Source of the DNA: Saccoglossus kowalevskii
Taxonomy: Eukaryota; Hemichordata; Enteropneusta; Harrimaniidae
Assembly (NCBI RefSeq): GCF_000003605.2
Contig: NW_003141308.1
Location: 558,646-622,645, forward strand
Direction of reading: 5' to 3'
DNA: 64,000 bases
In this document: positions 49,720 through 61,196 of the stretch, piece by piece
How positions within the stretch are numbered: position 1 is the first letter of the stretch
Layout of the letters: each line of letters begins with the position of its first letter
Position numbers and translations under genes: made by a program
Notes under the pieces: generated by a model
The model's input: only the letters and a program-made list of their open reading frames with translations
Databases searched by the model: none
What the model was told of the DNA's origin: nothing

Positions 49720-50172
49720 AGTTTTTACAACGGTATTAAATAGTAGATTGACTAATTATTTATATCATAATGGCCTAGGGGCTGATAATCAATTTGGTTT
49801 CAAGTAAACCCATCGCATCATCGATTGTATTTACGCTTTGGAGACTTTAATCTCTAAATATGCCAATAGCAAACTTGAGAATTCAGGTAATTACCTATTT
49901 TCTTTGTTCATTGATTTCTTCAAGGTCTTTAATTCAGTTTGAAGTGAAGGCCTGTTATTCGAACTCTTGAAATTAGTGGTTTGGTAAGTTTTGTGATATT
50001 GTTAAGGCTATTTACAGCAATACCAAGTATAGTAGTAAATTGAAACAGGGACTCGCATCTTACTTTTTGTCTTACTGTGGTGTGAAAGAAGGATGTAACC
50101 TCAGTTCTTGTCTATTTAACACTTATATAAATGGCATTTGTGAAGAAGTGAATGGATTGTATTTGTTATGAA
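49720..50172 (+). mobile_element. Decayed LINE reverse-transcriptase fragment
   Basis: The plus-strand translation shows NSRLTNYLYHN, GADNQFGFK, LFSLFIDFFKVFNSV, and in another frame KFCDIVKAIYSNTKY and CGVKEGCNLSSCLFNTYING. These are RT blocks (F-I-D-F-x-K-A-F-D-x-V and G-V-x-x-G-C-x-L-S-P-x-L-F). Multiple stops and a frame change, and both ends truncated. Different from the other LINEs in the window. Confidence 0.75.
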
Positions 50173-50457
50173 TATCTTTTTTTTTTTTTTTATTATTTTA
50201 GTCTTGTACTGATGTATTTTTTTTTTGGACATCGTTTTATTTTTGTTTTTAAATAAAAATATCATACCCTACTGAAAGATAATAACAACCCTGGCATGAT
50301 TTGTTTACCCTGATCTCCTGTTTATTTTGTGTAGTTAGGGCTTGCTACTGAGTATTCTGTGGAGAAACTTGTTATAAATACAATGTATAATGAAAACAAA
50401 AAAATATGATTTATAATTCTAGCAACAGACTTTAAAAAAAATAAAACTTCCAATTAG

Positions 50458-50505
50458 TTAAAAGGACGGTCGTCGTCGCGTCATGACGTAATGTGACGTC
50501 ACCGA
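50458..50505 (+). repeat. TTAA-element-like end (family A/B signature)
   Basis: TTAAAAGGACGGTCGTCGTC followed by GCG and a TGACGT-rich stretch. It shares the TTAAA...GGTCGTC start of the family A and B elements. No matching right end found. Confidence 0.35.
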
Positions 50506-50509
50506 GCAT

Positions 50510-53500
50510 TTGATTAAAGCCTTCCGGACTTTGGATTTAATGATGACATATTTTATTTTTTATGACTTTCGTGGAGAAAAACGTAAAATACGAAAAACAT
50601 TTGCATATTATATAATTGCAGTCTCAAATACAGTAGAAATTATTTATCAATTATTGTTTATTATCAATATCCTAACGTACCGTAAAAATGACACCGTGAA
50701 ATGAAATCGTTTAATGGTTGAAGGGTTGAAGGCCGCATATATGATTGACTAATCTTCAAATCAATTTTCATTGCCAGTTTGTGTAGAATGCCCTCAGCGG
50801 TATGTGTTTGCCATGACACTACGCCCCTTCACTGTTCCCCGGCGTTTCTTGCGAATGGCACCTTGGAAAATCAAATGTTGATCCTGAATGGGGATCTAAT
50901 AAGAAATGACTGTATTTGAAGTAATTTCCATATCATTACACTAGTACAAAACCCGCTCAAAAACACAAGACAATGATTTCACTATTTGTTCACTGTTCAA
51001 TGTCCAACGTGAACACGTGACGCACTTTCCATTTTGTTTTTTTCGAGTGCATCCCCCGCTGTCAATCAAGTTGGCAGCCGGAATTGAATCGGTGGCCTGA
51101 CATTCCAATTTCGTTCAAGAGGTAGCTCAACGCTCAATTTGAATGCAAGAGTTGTAGTCTGACAGTTAATGGCCAAGAGGTTCATGTGCACCCTTTCGCA
51201 TGTAGTGCTTGAGAGTAAACCCACCCGGCTTGGCGACGAGGAATGAAAACAAGTATCGATACAATGTTGTTCATTGCAACTGCGATGGCGAATAGAAATT
51301 GATTAGCAATCATGCACATTGTTGATATTTGATAAACTAGTCTTTAATAGTTTCGTTTGGGAGCATCCGTTCTGAGATTCTTGACATCTTTGTTTTAGTT
51401 TTACAACGTATACTCAGAAACCACCGAGAAACACACATATCGACCCATAGTGGAGTTAGAGCCCGTAAAAAAAGCGCTACAAACCGAAGTCATGCGAACC
51501 AGGGCTAATCCAATATTATCGTCCGAATCGCACGGTTGAAAAACAAACATATTTTATTTATTTTTTACAGAACATAATTAATTAAAACTACAATATTGAA
51601 ATATGAATATATCCTCGGTTTGAGGATCGACAGATTAACCTACTGCAAAATGTGATACAATAAACGACCGGGATTGTGTGCGTACTGGGCTAACATTAAA
51701 TCACAGTCCCTCCACTGTGATTAAATTTGATGAATTTACTTGTGGGACGAATCGACTTTGGAACAACTGCTTATCAACACACGTGTAACACGACGCACGT
51801 GTAACGCGACGACCACAGCTTTTTAATATCTTGTGACGAATGCAGTAACTTGTGAAGTTTCAACTATATAGACAAATTTGTATATTTAGGAATATTAATG
51901 AGCTTATTCGGTGCTCTGCTCCCTTTTTTTGGGGGGGGGGGGGTCACGTCACATCCGGACCGTCACCAGACTAACGACAAATTCACACAGAAAATATATT
52001 TTTTTGTCAGTCATTGTATCAGTTTTTTGTGTGTGCGCCCTTGCCACATTAGTGATTTCATTTTTATCCATATTTTTGCAAACCCAGTGAACAGCTCTTT
52101 TCAAAAGAGAACCAGGCAAACAACATAATGCTCTCGGACGACGTGCTAACAATCGACAATTACTAAATAACAACGAATTTCATTGGCTTAGAAGCTTCCA
52201 CCCACGCAGGATACGGGACAATGGTAGGTTATAGTATGTTTCAATTTAGCAGCGATAATTTACGCACTTTCACAGCTACTGCGCATGCACGTGATATGTG
52301 GCTCGTTGGTGGCGTTGTCGGTAAGGTTTTTCACACCATAACGGGAAATCTTGAGGAAAAAATACAAATAACGTATAAAGTAGCTGAATTGAACTGCTTA
52401 ATCACGTGACCAGGAATTATTCTGTGCCATGACGCGCAATGCGTAAATAGGAGCTAAGATATCAAAAACGTATCACCAGAAATTTAAACTCACAAAAACG
52501 AAACCCTAATAACGGATAGCTGGAAAAATGTAAGTTTTTAGTTATTCGACAAGTCACTATACACTAACTGAAAGTTTCAGTGTGTTGTTGAAATTGTAAT
52601 TTTATGCAGCGAAGACGTAACGCAGGTGTGCTTCTGGTTTCTGACGGTTGTGATGAAAATTAGAGAATCTGTTGACAGGGAAATTAGGTTGACCTGGCTT
52701 AGTACTCAAAAATAAAAATAAAACAGCAAGTGTATAAGTATAATAACACCACTGCGGTGCTTTCTTAAATTGTATACAATATGCCGAAGATATGGTGTCG
52801 CGTACTCTATGAGGCTTAGACAACGGTATTACGTGTAGTAAACTGAATGTGAAACTAATTAAAACAGAAATCATGATTTTTTATTCTATCAAGAAACTTT
52901 TAAAAACAAAACTTTCAGTATGATAATAATGCAATTACAGTGATTTACTCTATTAAGGAACCATTTTAACTAATGAACAGTTTTTTCAAATATTTTCACA
53001 CTAAAAATGATTCGAAGTAATATATAGCAATTCTGCTACATGACTCTGAAGTATAGCAAATAGACTGTCTGGTGAGAAAAATAGTCTAGAACAAGTTTTC
53101 AAGCACTTGCATTGCTTCATCATCCGGGTCAGTAAGATGACTTGAATAATTGGAGTAAAGAGATAACTAGGGTGAAGTCCTATAAATATCAAGGCTTCAG
53201 TTGCACAAATTAGATACTGGCGTCGTTTCACTCAGCTCCTAAACAATAAAAGAAGCAATCAAAATGAATTTAAATTGTAAAATATTGGTGAAGGAGTTGT
53301 CACCTTAGACAATTTTTTTAATAGTATAAAAAGGTGGTCATTAACAAAGGTTTGACTGAATTAGATTTTGTGGATGGCACAGAATTCTGCGTCATTACCG
53401 ATTGTCTGTCTTCATGACTTCTCTACATTACCATGGGAACGCGCATGCACACACTGACTCTTTCGTAGTGGCAGTCGTGGTATTTTTATTATAGTATTAC

Positions 53501-54087
53501 TATGTCTGTGTCTTCAGGTCTCATGCCACTAATCAATTTAAATGCCTTGCAAGAACCAATGAAATTTTTTAAATATTGTTTTCTCATGTGCTCCCTGTTT
53601 GAGGGCGTGATCACCTGGGTCAAAGGTGAGACTAACATGTGGTCTTTTGTTTACTACTTAGCAGCTGTGTACCTGTGGGTTTACTCTGTGTGTATTTTGA
53701 TGTCCTAATCTTGGTGTTTTTCCAGTGATTTCTCTAGGTGCAATCCAAATACAGTAGGTGTGTCTTGTTTACCTGAGATTTGCAAGAGTTTGAGCTGGCC
53801 AACAATAACAAGTGGTTGATTACTGGCATGTTGATTTCTCATTTTTGAGCCATGTTTTCAACTTTGCTTATCATTTTCCTATAGCAATCTCGTCATCTGT
53901 TAACATTGTCGTCTATGGAGTTTCAGTTAGTGGTATATGAGCCCTTCAAAATCTAGCCGCAAGGAACTCTGGGGGACTGGAGGCGAATGGGGTCAGAGGT
54001 CACTGGCCTGAGTGCGAGGCAACGAGGACGAGTGTGTATGTGAATCTGGTTCGAGGATCTATCCGGTCAGTTATTAATGTTGTTGAA
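50510..54087. other. Intergenic DNA before TMEM254
   Basis: Mixed AT-rich and CpG-containing DNA. It has a G12-13 run at about 51930. Two exon-like stretches with consensus splice sites occur (52221-52320 and 53518-53625) whose phases match each other, but they resemble no family I know. Confidence 0.4.
53990..54002 (+). promoter_or_regulatory. DR1 nuclear-receptor half-site pair upstream of TMEM254
   Basis: GGGTCAGAGGTCA: two AGGTCA-type half-sites spaced by one base, the DR1 arrangement bound by HNF4/RXR/COUP-type receptors, 86 nt before the start codon. Position is suggestive; function is inferred. Confidence 0.35.
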
Positions 54088-54165
54088 ATGGCTGGAAAAA
54101 ATTATTTCAAAGTAGCTCACCCGTTTTGGATTGTCACGATTGGATTTGGAATTACACTGACGGGG
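54088..54165 (+). CDS. TMEM254: TMEM254 exon 1
   Basis: 26 codons, MAGKNYFKVAHPFWIV and on, donor GGG|GTAAGTCT in phase 0. First membrane segment. Confidence 0.85.
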
Positions 54166-57100
54166 GTAAGTCTAGTGTGTAGATGTAGTGGTCTGAGATT
54201 TCTGAATAATTTACAGTAGTTCTAAATCCAAATGTAGTAGGTGTTGTGGCAAATGACAGAAACTATAGAGATTGGGCAAACACGACATAGGTGTTTCCAT
54301 GCATGCCCCATCGTCTGAGATGAAAACTGACCTTTGAACGCGCTGTTATGTGGCAATTCTGTAGTATAATTTAATCGAGAAGGCTTAATACTACAACGCT
54401 GTTTAATGTTAAATGTATAGACGGGGTAGACCCAGCGCCTGTGGGGTATACCCTTGAATATTGAATCACACACATTGAATTCGACCTGTATATCCTCTTC
54501 TCCAATATTGAAATATACAATTATTCTATTTTCGTCTGAGTTCATAATTGTAGTTTGCCAATGATTACACGATGTGGCCATAGATTACAAGGTCAACAAA
54601 CTTTCATAAAGTGTAGGCAATGATGATTTTTTTTCTCCGAAAATATTGAAGGAACGTCAGTGAAATCTTTGCTGCAATACAAATATTTTGCAAATTATTC
54701 ATGTAGAAAATTTTCTTTCACAAGTTTTAAGTAATGAGTACCTGAAATAAAATTGCTTTATTATGTGTGTTTATTAAAAAAGAATGTATACAATACAGTG
54801 TGTGGCACAAACCTGTACATTTATAAGTATTTGTAAATACCAGCCCTTGACTTTCATTCAAATTCATATGTAATTGTGATTGGCTCGTGAGTTCAGCATT
54901 GTCTACATCTATACTGCCCACACATGCCTTCTATCCTATATGGATGTACCGTAGTATCTGCAACCACCCGCTTATTTAAATTTTTGCTGATTTGATGATG
55001 TTGAACTCATTAATATTAATATATTCTTACTATGATGTCACAACACCATTGTTGGATTGGTTATTTTGAATTCCAACACCTATTTTTATATTTACGTTTG
55101 GTTATAAAGGTTATAACTATAATTGCAACATGAGCACAACAAATGCGGCACATGTCAGGGGAGGACGTCAAAGTTAATTTCAATTATCATGCACAAACAT
55201 TGCACTGAATTGTTTTAATTTTTGCTTGCACTATGCAAACTTTCATTCAAGAGGGAGGAGGAGGGTTGAATTAAATTGGGGAGAGCTGGAGGGTAAGTGT
55301 AAAGCTAGAGTTAGGAGATACAAATTAAAGCGGGGGAGTCGTCACCTGCGCTTGCGTCAGGTGGTCATAGCGTGTTATTGTTTACAAACAAGCGTCTACC
55401 CATGAGCCTTTGCGTTCTTAGCGTGTGTTGTTATCGTCGCTTGGGACTCAATTCTTGTGCGTGCACAGGTGACGACCCTCCCGCTTTAACTCTTTTCCTT
55501 ATCTTTACTATTATTACAGTACAAGAACGTGGTAATGCGTAAAGATAAAAAAATTCCAAATTTGCAGTTGGGGATAATTTGCAAAATTCATGCAGTCCTT
55601 CAAATATGATTTTTCAATTCATGGAATTTTTACCCATATGGATGCTTCCAATTTAACAAATTGCACAATTTCGAGCTGGAATAAACATTTACAATTGGAT
55701 TCCTGTAAACCACTTGAACACCAAAAAGTATGTAATCCTTCCCTGTGTATGCCAGGACTCGACGGTGATGTTAATTTTAAAAAGCCACATACATTGCTGC
55801 AGCTTGAAACCTTGTGTTCAGGTCTGTCATGCAATAGTCTTTCAACTTTCCATAAGGCCAAAAAAAAAAATTGTTTTGTTGCCCTCAGCGACTGACCGAA
55901 AAATATGAAATATCGGGTCTCGTTTTTTTTTTTCGTTTTTTTTAATAGACCCAAATATTAAAGACTTGCCATTTTAAGCAGTAAAAAAAGTGTTTCCTCT
56001 AAAAATTAACGATCCCGGACCGTTGTTTTGTCCCCGGGGGATAAGTGGCAACTTTGAAACCTGGGTTGATCTGTATTTCTCTGACATGTTCCAAATACTA
56101 TTAAGGCTATATACCTCGGCTATTTACGATACCCTTAGTTTTCACAAGTTTAAAAAAAAAAAAAAAAATCCGACCGACGACCCAATTTTTCAATTTTATG
56201 ACTTGAGGGCAACATAAGTTGTTTGTTTTTTTGCCCTAATGTCATCATGATAAGAAGATGGTCACACAGACATGTCATGTAGTCCCAAACATGGACTTTG
56301 CTTTCTGAGCTGTTAATTAATTTTGTGATGCGAAGAAAAAAAGCCTGAAAAAACGGTTTCAAACATTGCATGTACATTCCTTATTTGGAAATAGTACCTC
56401 CTAATAAGATACGATGCAAAGAGACTACTGTGAATTTGATGTGCAACAGAATGTCATAGTACTGTAAAAGGATTAATTATTCACTGGGTTTTAATTTTCC
56501 TTATTTCGCTGACTGGAAAATGCGCTAAATTAAATGAATATGTAAAATTTTTATCATAGAACACATTATCTAAATGATAAAACTGTGAATTTAAAACCCA
56601 CTGAATATGCCTGAAATGGTAAATCAGCGAAATTTAAATCCAGTGAAAATTACCGGTAGTCATTTTACAGTAAACATCATGTGTTATATTAGGCATATAA
56701 TACTGTATTTGTTGTAATATATGCATCTCAAATAGAAGTGCATTAAAAATCACCTTTGTTGTATACTAACTATCTATAGTACCAAACGAAATGCCCCTTT
56801 TGATGGTTTTTTGTTAAGATAAAATTTGACCTTTACCCTAATTTTGATTACTCTTTTCAGTTTGCAGCATATAGACCAGATTTAGTGCCTTATCACTATC
56901 TTGGACCACTGGGGACATTGACAAAGTATCTCGTAGATAATCACAGCGTTGCATTGTCAAGAGGGTAAGTGTTGAAACCTTAAACACCATAAACTATTAA
57001 AGTAAACAGTCAGTGCAAGATGTGTGCTCAGGCTGTTCAACCCAAAACCTAAATTTGAATTCAAACTTGTGAAGACTGCAGGTTTGTATTCACTCGGAGC

Positions 57101-60100
57101 TGAGAAAATATTGTGTCTATGTGTGTTATTTAAGGCAGCTATGAGAGCATGCTGTTAGGATTTCAGATCTCTTCCTTCAACTGAAACGTATTTAAATCTA
57201 AAGATGGAAAAAATAGAGTCAATGTTTGTGTATTAAAATAATGTGCTTACCAGGTAATCTGTTTCTAGTTTCTAGTCACAGATAACTAAAACGTAAAAGG
57301 AGTTTTGGATTTTGTACTTTGAAATAGTTGATCTGAATCACAGGTATGCTTATCTGCGGGCAGGGATTTTGGTTTGGTTTCAACTGTGCTACTTAAAAAC
57401 TAAACACACTATGCAAAACAAGACCATAGTTTTGCAGATAAACACACTAAAACATTGTGCGAAAGACAGATAACTTATCAGAGAAATAAATAAGCAGACT
57501 AAAAATAATTTGCATCTGCGAGTAAACCGGTGTAAAAGGAATATGATTTATCAATTATGTATTGTAATTTCAAAATCTTATTATCAGTAAACCACTATGA
57601 GCTATATGCATAGTGTTGCAATCTTTCTGTGGTTTTAATTTGAATTGCGTTTTGTTATCAGTGAAATAAGCAAAAATTAAAACGCAGTGAATAATTAGGA
57701 ATTCTACAGTATGTTGGTTTCTTTGATCATAAAACTCTTGTATATTACAGTGTCGTACAGAAATGAGGTGCCACAATGTGAGAATGATCTTTTAATGATA
57801 TGCAGTGCACTCTATTACCAAGAGAACCATGTACACCCACATTAAAAAATGTCTTTAATATTGTTTCTAACCTTTGTGTTCTCTACTTTGCCGTAGATTT
57901 CCTATAATATGGATAATTCATGGTGTAGAAGCTATTTTAACTTTGCCTGTGTGTAGGTAAGTCATAGAAGTCCTCAATCCTGTCTATCACATTGTATGGA
58001 AGAATGTTATTTTGTGAAGGATTATTTACATCAATAATATTATAAAACCTAATTTTGAGAAGATCCATGCCTACATACATTTGTGCGATATTTACTCTAT
58101 TATTAAGGGTGTTCGTTGCATACACAGCAAAATTATTATTCTTAACACCAAACAGGGATTTTTCTAGAAAAAAACTGCAAGAGGGAGCACTGCAATTCAG
58201 CGGTGCCACCATGTCAGGGAGATATGGTTCTCCCTACCAGGGTGTGGAGTTTTTGACATTTCTAAGTTAAAATGGAACATTCTATGGCTTCCTTGGGGCC
58301 AAAATTACTATCAGACAGGTCACAGTTGAAGACTGTGGCCACATGTGATCCCTGATCATTCAGAATTTTATGGTTGCATGAGGGTGCTGCGCCTCTGTTC
58401 CCTTGTTTTAAAAAAAACTGCCAAACTTGTACTGATGTGTTATGGATTTAAAGTGTTTTGTTTTTTTAACTTTTAGCTGAAGGGCTTTTACATACATGTT
58501 TATTCTATGTATATATCTTTGTAAATATATTTTGTTTAATTCCCCTACTCAATATTGTTCCCAAACTTCATTCCTTAAAAAAACAGAATGTAAGCATTTT
58601 TTCATCACAACACTAATTGTGATTGCTGAATGATAGTTAAGTTTTGTTCCTGAAAGGAGGATAAATTTCAATGTAAAAATCATCAACTGATTCCCAGAGC
58701 ACAAGAAGTACATAAACTGGCCACTAGAGGGTGCTGTACTGTGAGAGATATTTGTGTTTTGACTGCTATAAAATCCAGTGATTATACTTTTTTTCCTATA
58801 TTTTACATTCAACTCATTAAAATCAGTGAAAATAAATTCCATATAATACACCCGAAAAACCTTTTAAGCAAAAAATTAATTCTAGCTATTTTACAGTATA
58901 CACCAATGTTCACAAAAATGAACAATACAAAATTAAAAAGAGCTTTTATGCATACCATTTCTCAGGTAATCATAGTAAGACGAACCTGCACTGCTGTAAA
59001 TTTTGTTGTTGTTACACTAACCTCAGATTAATAGAATACTTTGCACAAATCATGTAAAAGATGATGATTTCAAGTTTTCATCAATATAGAACTTTTCCAT
59101 CATTGAACTTGGTGGTTATATTTCTCCCATGATGCATAGGCAGTAACATGCTCAGTAGTTGCTTAACATAAATTTGTCTTAAACTCAGTCACAATCAGAT
59201 CCCTTACAGCAGACAGGACATTTTTCTAATCCCCTGCACCAAACAACCTAGATTATGTTTAAAATTATGCAATTTTTAAATAGAACTGGCATTTGCTGTT
59301 GGCAAAATAAAGCCTTGGTCTGTAGTGTGAAATATTTGTAACAATAGCCAACTACATGTAATTTAATGTCTTTGTACACAAGCAGTGAACAATTGTGTGA
59401 ACAGATCAAATGTGCTATATCTCGCTTGTCATGTCTCTGTGTTAGGTCATCGATTGGCACGTTACAAATTTAACCAGAGAGAGTTACGATATACATGGCA
59501 CAGCTGACCCAGAAGTGAACTTGTTTTTCGGTGAATCATTAAGAAAATGACAGAGATACAGATTGTAACCAAAAACAAAACACCAAACTAAAGGATAGTT
59601 TAACGAGCAGACATTTGATATCAAAATAATCCATGACGTGAAACAACTGACAAGTTAGGAGCTGAAATGAAAATTGTTTGTCACTGTAAATGTGTGAGAT
59701 TGTTTGTATAAGAACAAACGCAAATGGGGATGCCGTCGGGACGAGTTCTGTAATGTCCCATAATGCATTGCTATATGCTCAATAACATGCTCAACATTAA
59801 TTTGGCTTGAAACCATGCATTGTTATAAGCAACATTTTTATCTCCGCTGTAATTTTTTATGACACAGCGAAGATGTTCATATTACTGATTGTCTGCCCGT
59901 CTGTCCATTTTTCCATCCATGCCTTTTCATCTTCTGCTTGAAAATATGTAGTCTGAGAGCTTTGATGTTCAGTATACAAGTACTTTGGGTGGTAAACTCC
60001 TAGATTTATCCATTTCGTGACAATATTTCATATTGTATTTTTTGTCAAACTGCTTCTCCAAATCTGCCACTCAGAATGATTTCAAATTTAGTGTATAGGT

Positions 60101-60735
60101 GATTTTAGGTGGTTTTCTCTCAGATTTGTTCTTTCGGTCGATATCTCAAATTTTGTATTTTTTGGGTAATTTTTGCCCAAAACTGATATTTTTGACTTCT
60201 TTTCCATATCGGTTACTCAGAATAGTTTTGGTATACAAGGACCTTGGGTGGTCCTTGATTGCTTCGATACTTGGTACCTATGTAGGAACCTTTGGTGGAA
60301 TGCTATGAACTTTTTAACAAGATGATAAGTCTTGCAATTGCCGAACAAACTACCTTGATTGTGATATGCCGAAAACATTGTGGTAACAGTAGCCAAGAAA
60401 AATAGTTAATATTTCATTGTACAAAACATCATTAACTTCGTTTTGAGGAAGATAGACCCCAATTACAGCTTATAATCTGTTTTTTATTATATATGCATGA
60501 TGATTTCCCTAGATTTGCAAAATAAATTAATATATGATTTACCTTTTTTTTCATGAGAACAGAACAAATTTTTATCTTCTTCGACATTATACATTAATTA
60601 ACTTTGTTTACTTTTGTTTACAGTATGAAGGGCATCGGCGGCTCTGCTCGTATTAAATGGTTTCTACAAACATTCGCATTAGGAATTGCTTCATTCTATA
60701 ATTTACTTGTATACCACCCACGAAAACTGAAGTAA
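54088..60735 (+). CDS. TMEM254: TMEM254 homologue, four coding exons, complete
   Basis: Small multi-pass membrane protein of unknown biochemical role, homologous to human TMEM254 (about 123 residues). Exons 54088-54165, 56861-56964, 57897-57956 and 60624-60735 join in phases 0, 2, 2 and give 117 residues. Membrane segments: about 12-28 (PFWIVTIGFGITLTG), 63-80 (PIIWIIHGVEAILTLPVC) and 91-111 (IKWFLQTFALGIASFYNLLV). Diagnostic blocks are YHYLGPLGTLTKYLVDNH after the first helix and WFLQTF.LGIAS in the third, followed by a short basic tail. An in-frame ATG 54 nt upstream (54034) exists. The start at 54088 is preferred because MAGKNYF aligns with the short N-terminus of the vertebrate protein. 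AATAAA follows at 60771. Confidence 0.92.
55325..55489 (+). mobile_element. 165-bp TTAA-bounded MITE, family B copy 2
   Basis: Left end TTAAAGCGGGGGAGTCGTCA, right end reversed TTAAAGCGGGAGGGTCGTCA: 20-bp inverted repeats with two differences, extended by CCTG on both sides. TTAA at both ends is consistent with a TTAA target duplication. The interior includes the palindrome CTTGTTTGTAAACAA-type core also present in copy 1. Better preserved at its ends than copy 1. Confidence 0.9.
55860..56235. repeat. Fold-back repeat with TTGTTGCCCTCA arms
   Basis: The left arm near 55875 (TTTTGTTGCCCTCAG, then GACTGACCG) pairs with the right arm near 56205 (TGAGGGCAACA, preceded by CCGACCGACGACCC). Long A/T homopolymers sit inside both arms. 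It fits a non-autonomous inverted-repeat element; exact ends not fixed. Confidence 0.55.
56861..56964 (+). CDS. TMEM254: TMEM254 exon 2
   Basis: Acceptor CTCTTTTCAG; encodes FAAYRPDLVPYHYLGPLGTL then TKYLVDNHSVALSR; donor GG|GTAAGTGT in phase 2. The LGPLG block is the family signature. Confidence 0.95.
57897..57956 (+). CDS. TMEM254: TMEM254 exon 3
   Basis: 60 nt after TTTGCCGTAG; encodes FPIIWIIHGVEAILTLPVC; donor AG|GTAAGTCA. The helix with the IHG(V)E motif aligns with LIHVGES of the human protein. Confidence 0.9.
   Translation: MSYNMDNSWCRSYFNFACV
59940..60270 (+). repeat. Imperfect tandem repeat, period about 125-145 bp
   Basis: The string GTATACAAGTACTTTGGGTGG near 59970 returns as GTGTATAGGTGATTTTAGGTGG near 60090 and GTATACAAGGACCTTGGGTGG near 60230. 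Each of the first two is followed by CAGATTT-, TTTTGTATTTTTTG- and CACTCAGAAT-like segments. About 2.3 diverged copies. Confidence 0.6.
60624..60735 (+). CDS. TMEM254: TMEM254 exon 4 and stop
   Basis: Acceptor TTGTTTACAG; encodes MKGIGGSARIKWFLQTFALG then IASFYNLLVYHPRKLK and TAA. Confidence 0.93.
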
Positions 60736-60770
60736 TTGAAAAAAATTTTATATAAAATATATACAAGCAT

Positions 60771-60776
60771 AATAAA
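60771..60776 (+). terminator. Polyadenylation signal AATAAA of TMEM254
   Basis: AATAAA 36 nt after the stop codon, followed by TTTATGG and T-rich sequence. Confidence 0.65.
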
Positions 60777-60941
60777 GTTTATGGATTTTCATAAATTGGT
60801 CTCGTATTTATTTCATTAATGTATTATTATGACATGCTCTGCACAAAAAATTGATCAAGTAACTTTTTCCCCAAACAGGATTCACTGGATCAGGAGACAA
60901 TCACTCAATATTGAGACATTTATTGAGAGAGAATTGAATTG

Positions 60942-61196
60942 AGAATTGTTCAAGTTACGGACATCGAGTTATGGACATCGAGTCAGAAAACATTGAGTCT
61001 GCCCACTTTTGGAAAATCACTTCCACTTTTGCAAAACCACGCCCAAATTGTAACTCGATGTTCAATTAACAATTAATAGTGCCAAAGTGGTTTCCCAAAG
61101 TGGGCGTGGTTTCTGAAATATGGGCATGGTCATTTGTGTAACTATGTTTTCGTAACTCGGTGTTCGTAACTCAGTGTCCATAACTCAAACAATTCT
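60942..61196. mobile_element. 255-bp fold-back element with ACGGACATCGAGTT-like arms
   Basis: The left end AGAATTGTTCAAGTTACGGA and the reversed right end AGAATTGTTTGAGTTATGGA form long inverted arms. Each arm holds sub-repeats of GTTA(C/T)GGACA(T/C)CGAG, and the arms continue inward through CCACGCCCA. No coding capacity. A fold-back or MITE-like element; target duplication not clear. Confidence 0.75.

Larger units (their letters stand above)
54166..56860. other. TMEM254 intron 1 (2.7 kb)
   Basis: It contains the family B TTAA-MITE (55325-55489) and a fold-back repeat (55860-56235). An open frame on the minus strand (54222-54581) has no recognised similarity. Confidence 0.6.
56965..60623. 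other. TMEM254 introns 2 and 3 (apart from exon 3)
   Basis: AT-rich. An imperfect tandem repeat lies at about 59940-60270. No other gene recognised. Confidence 0.55.
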
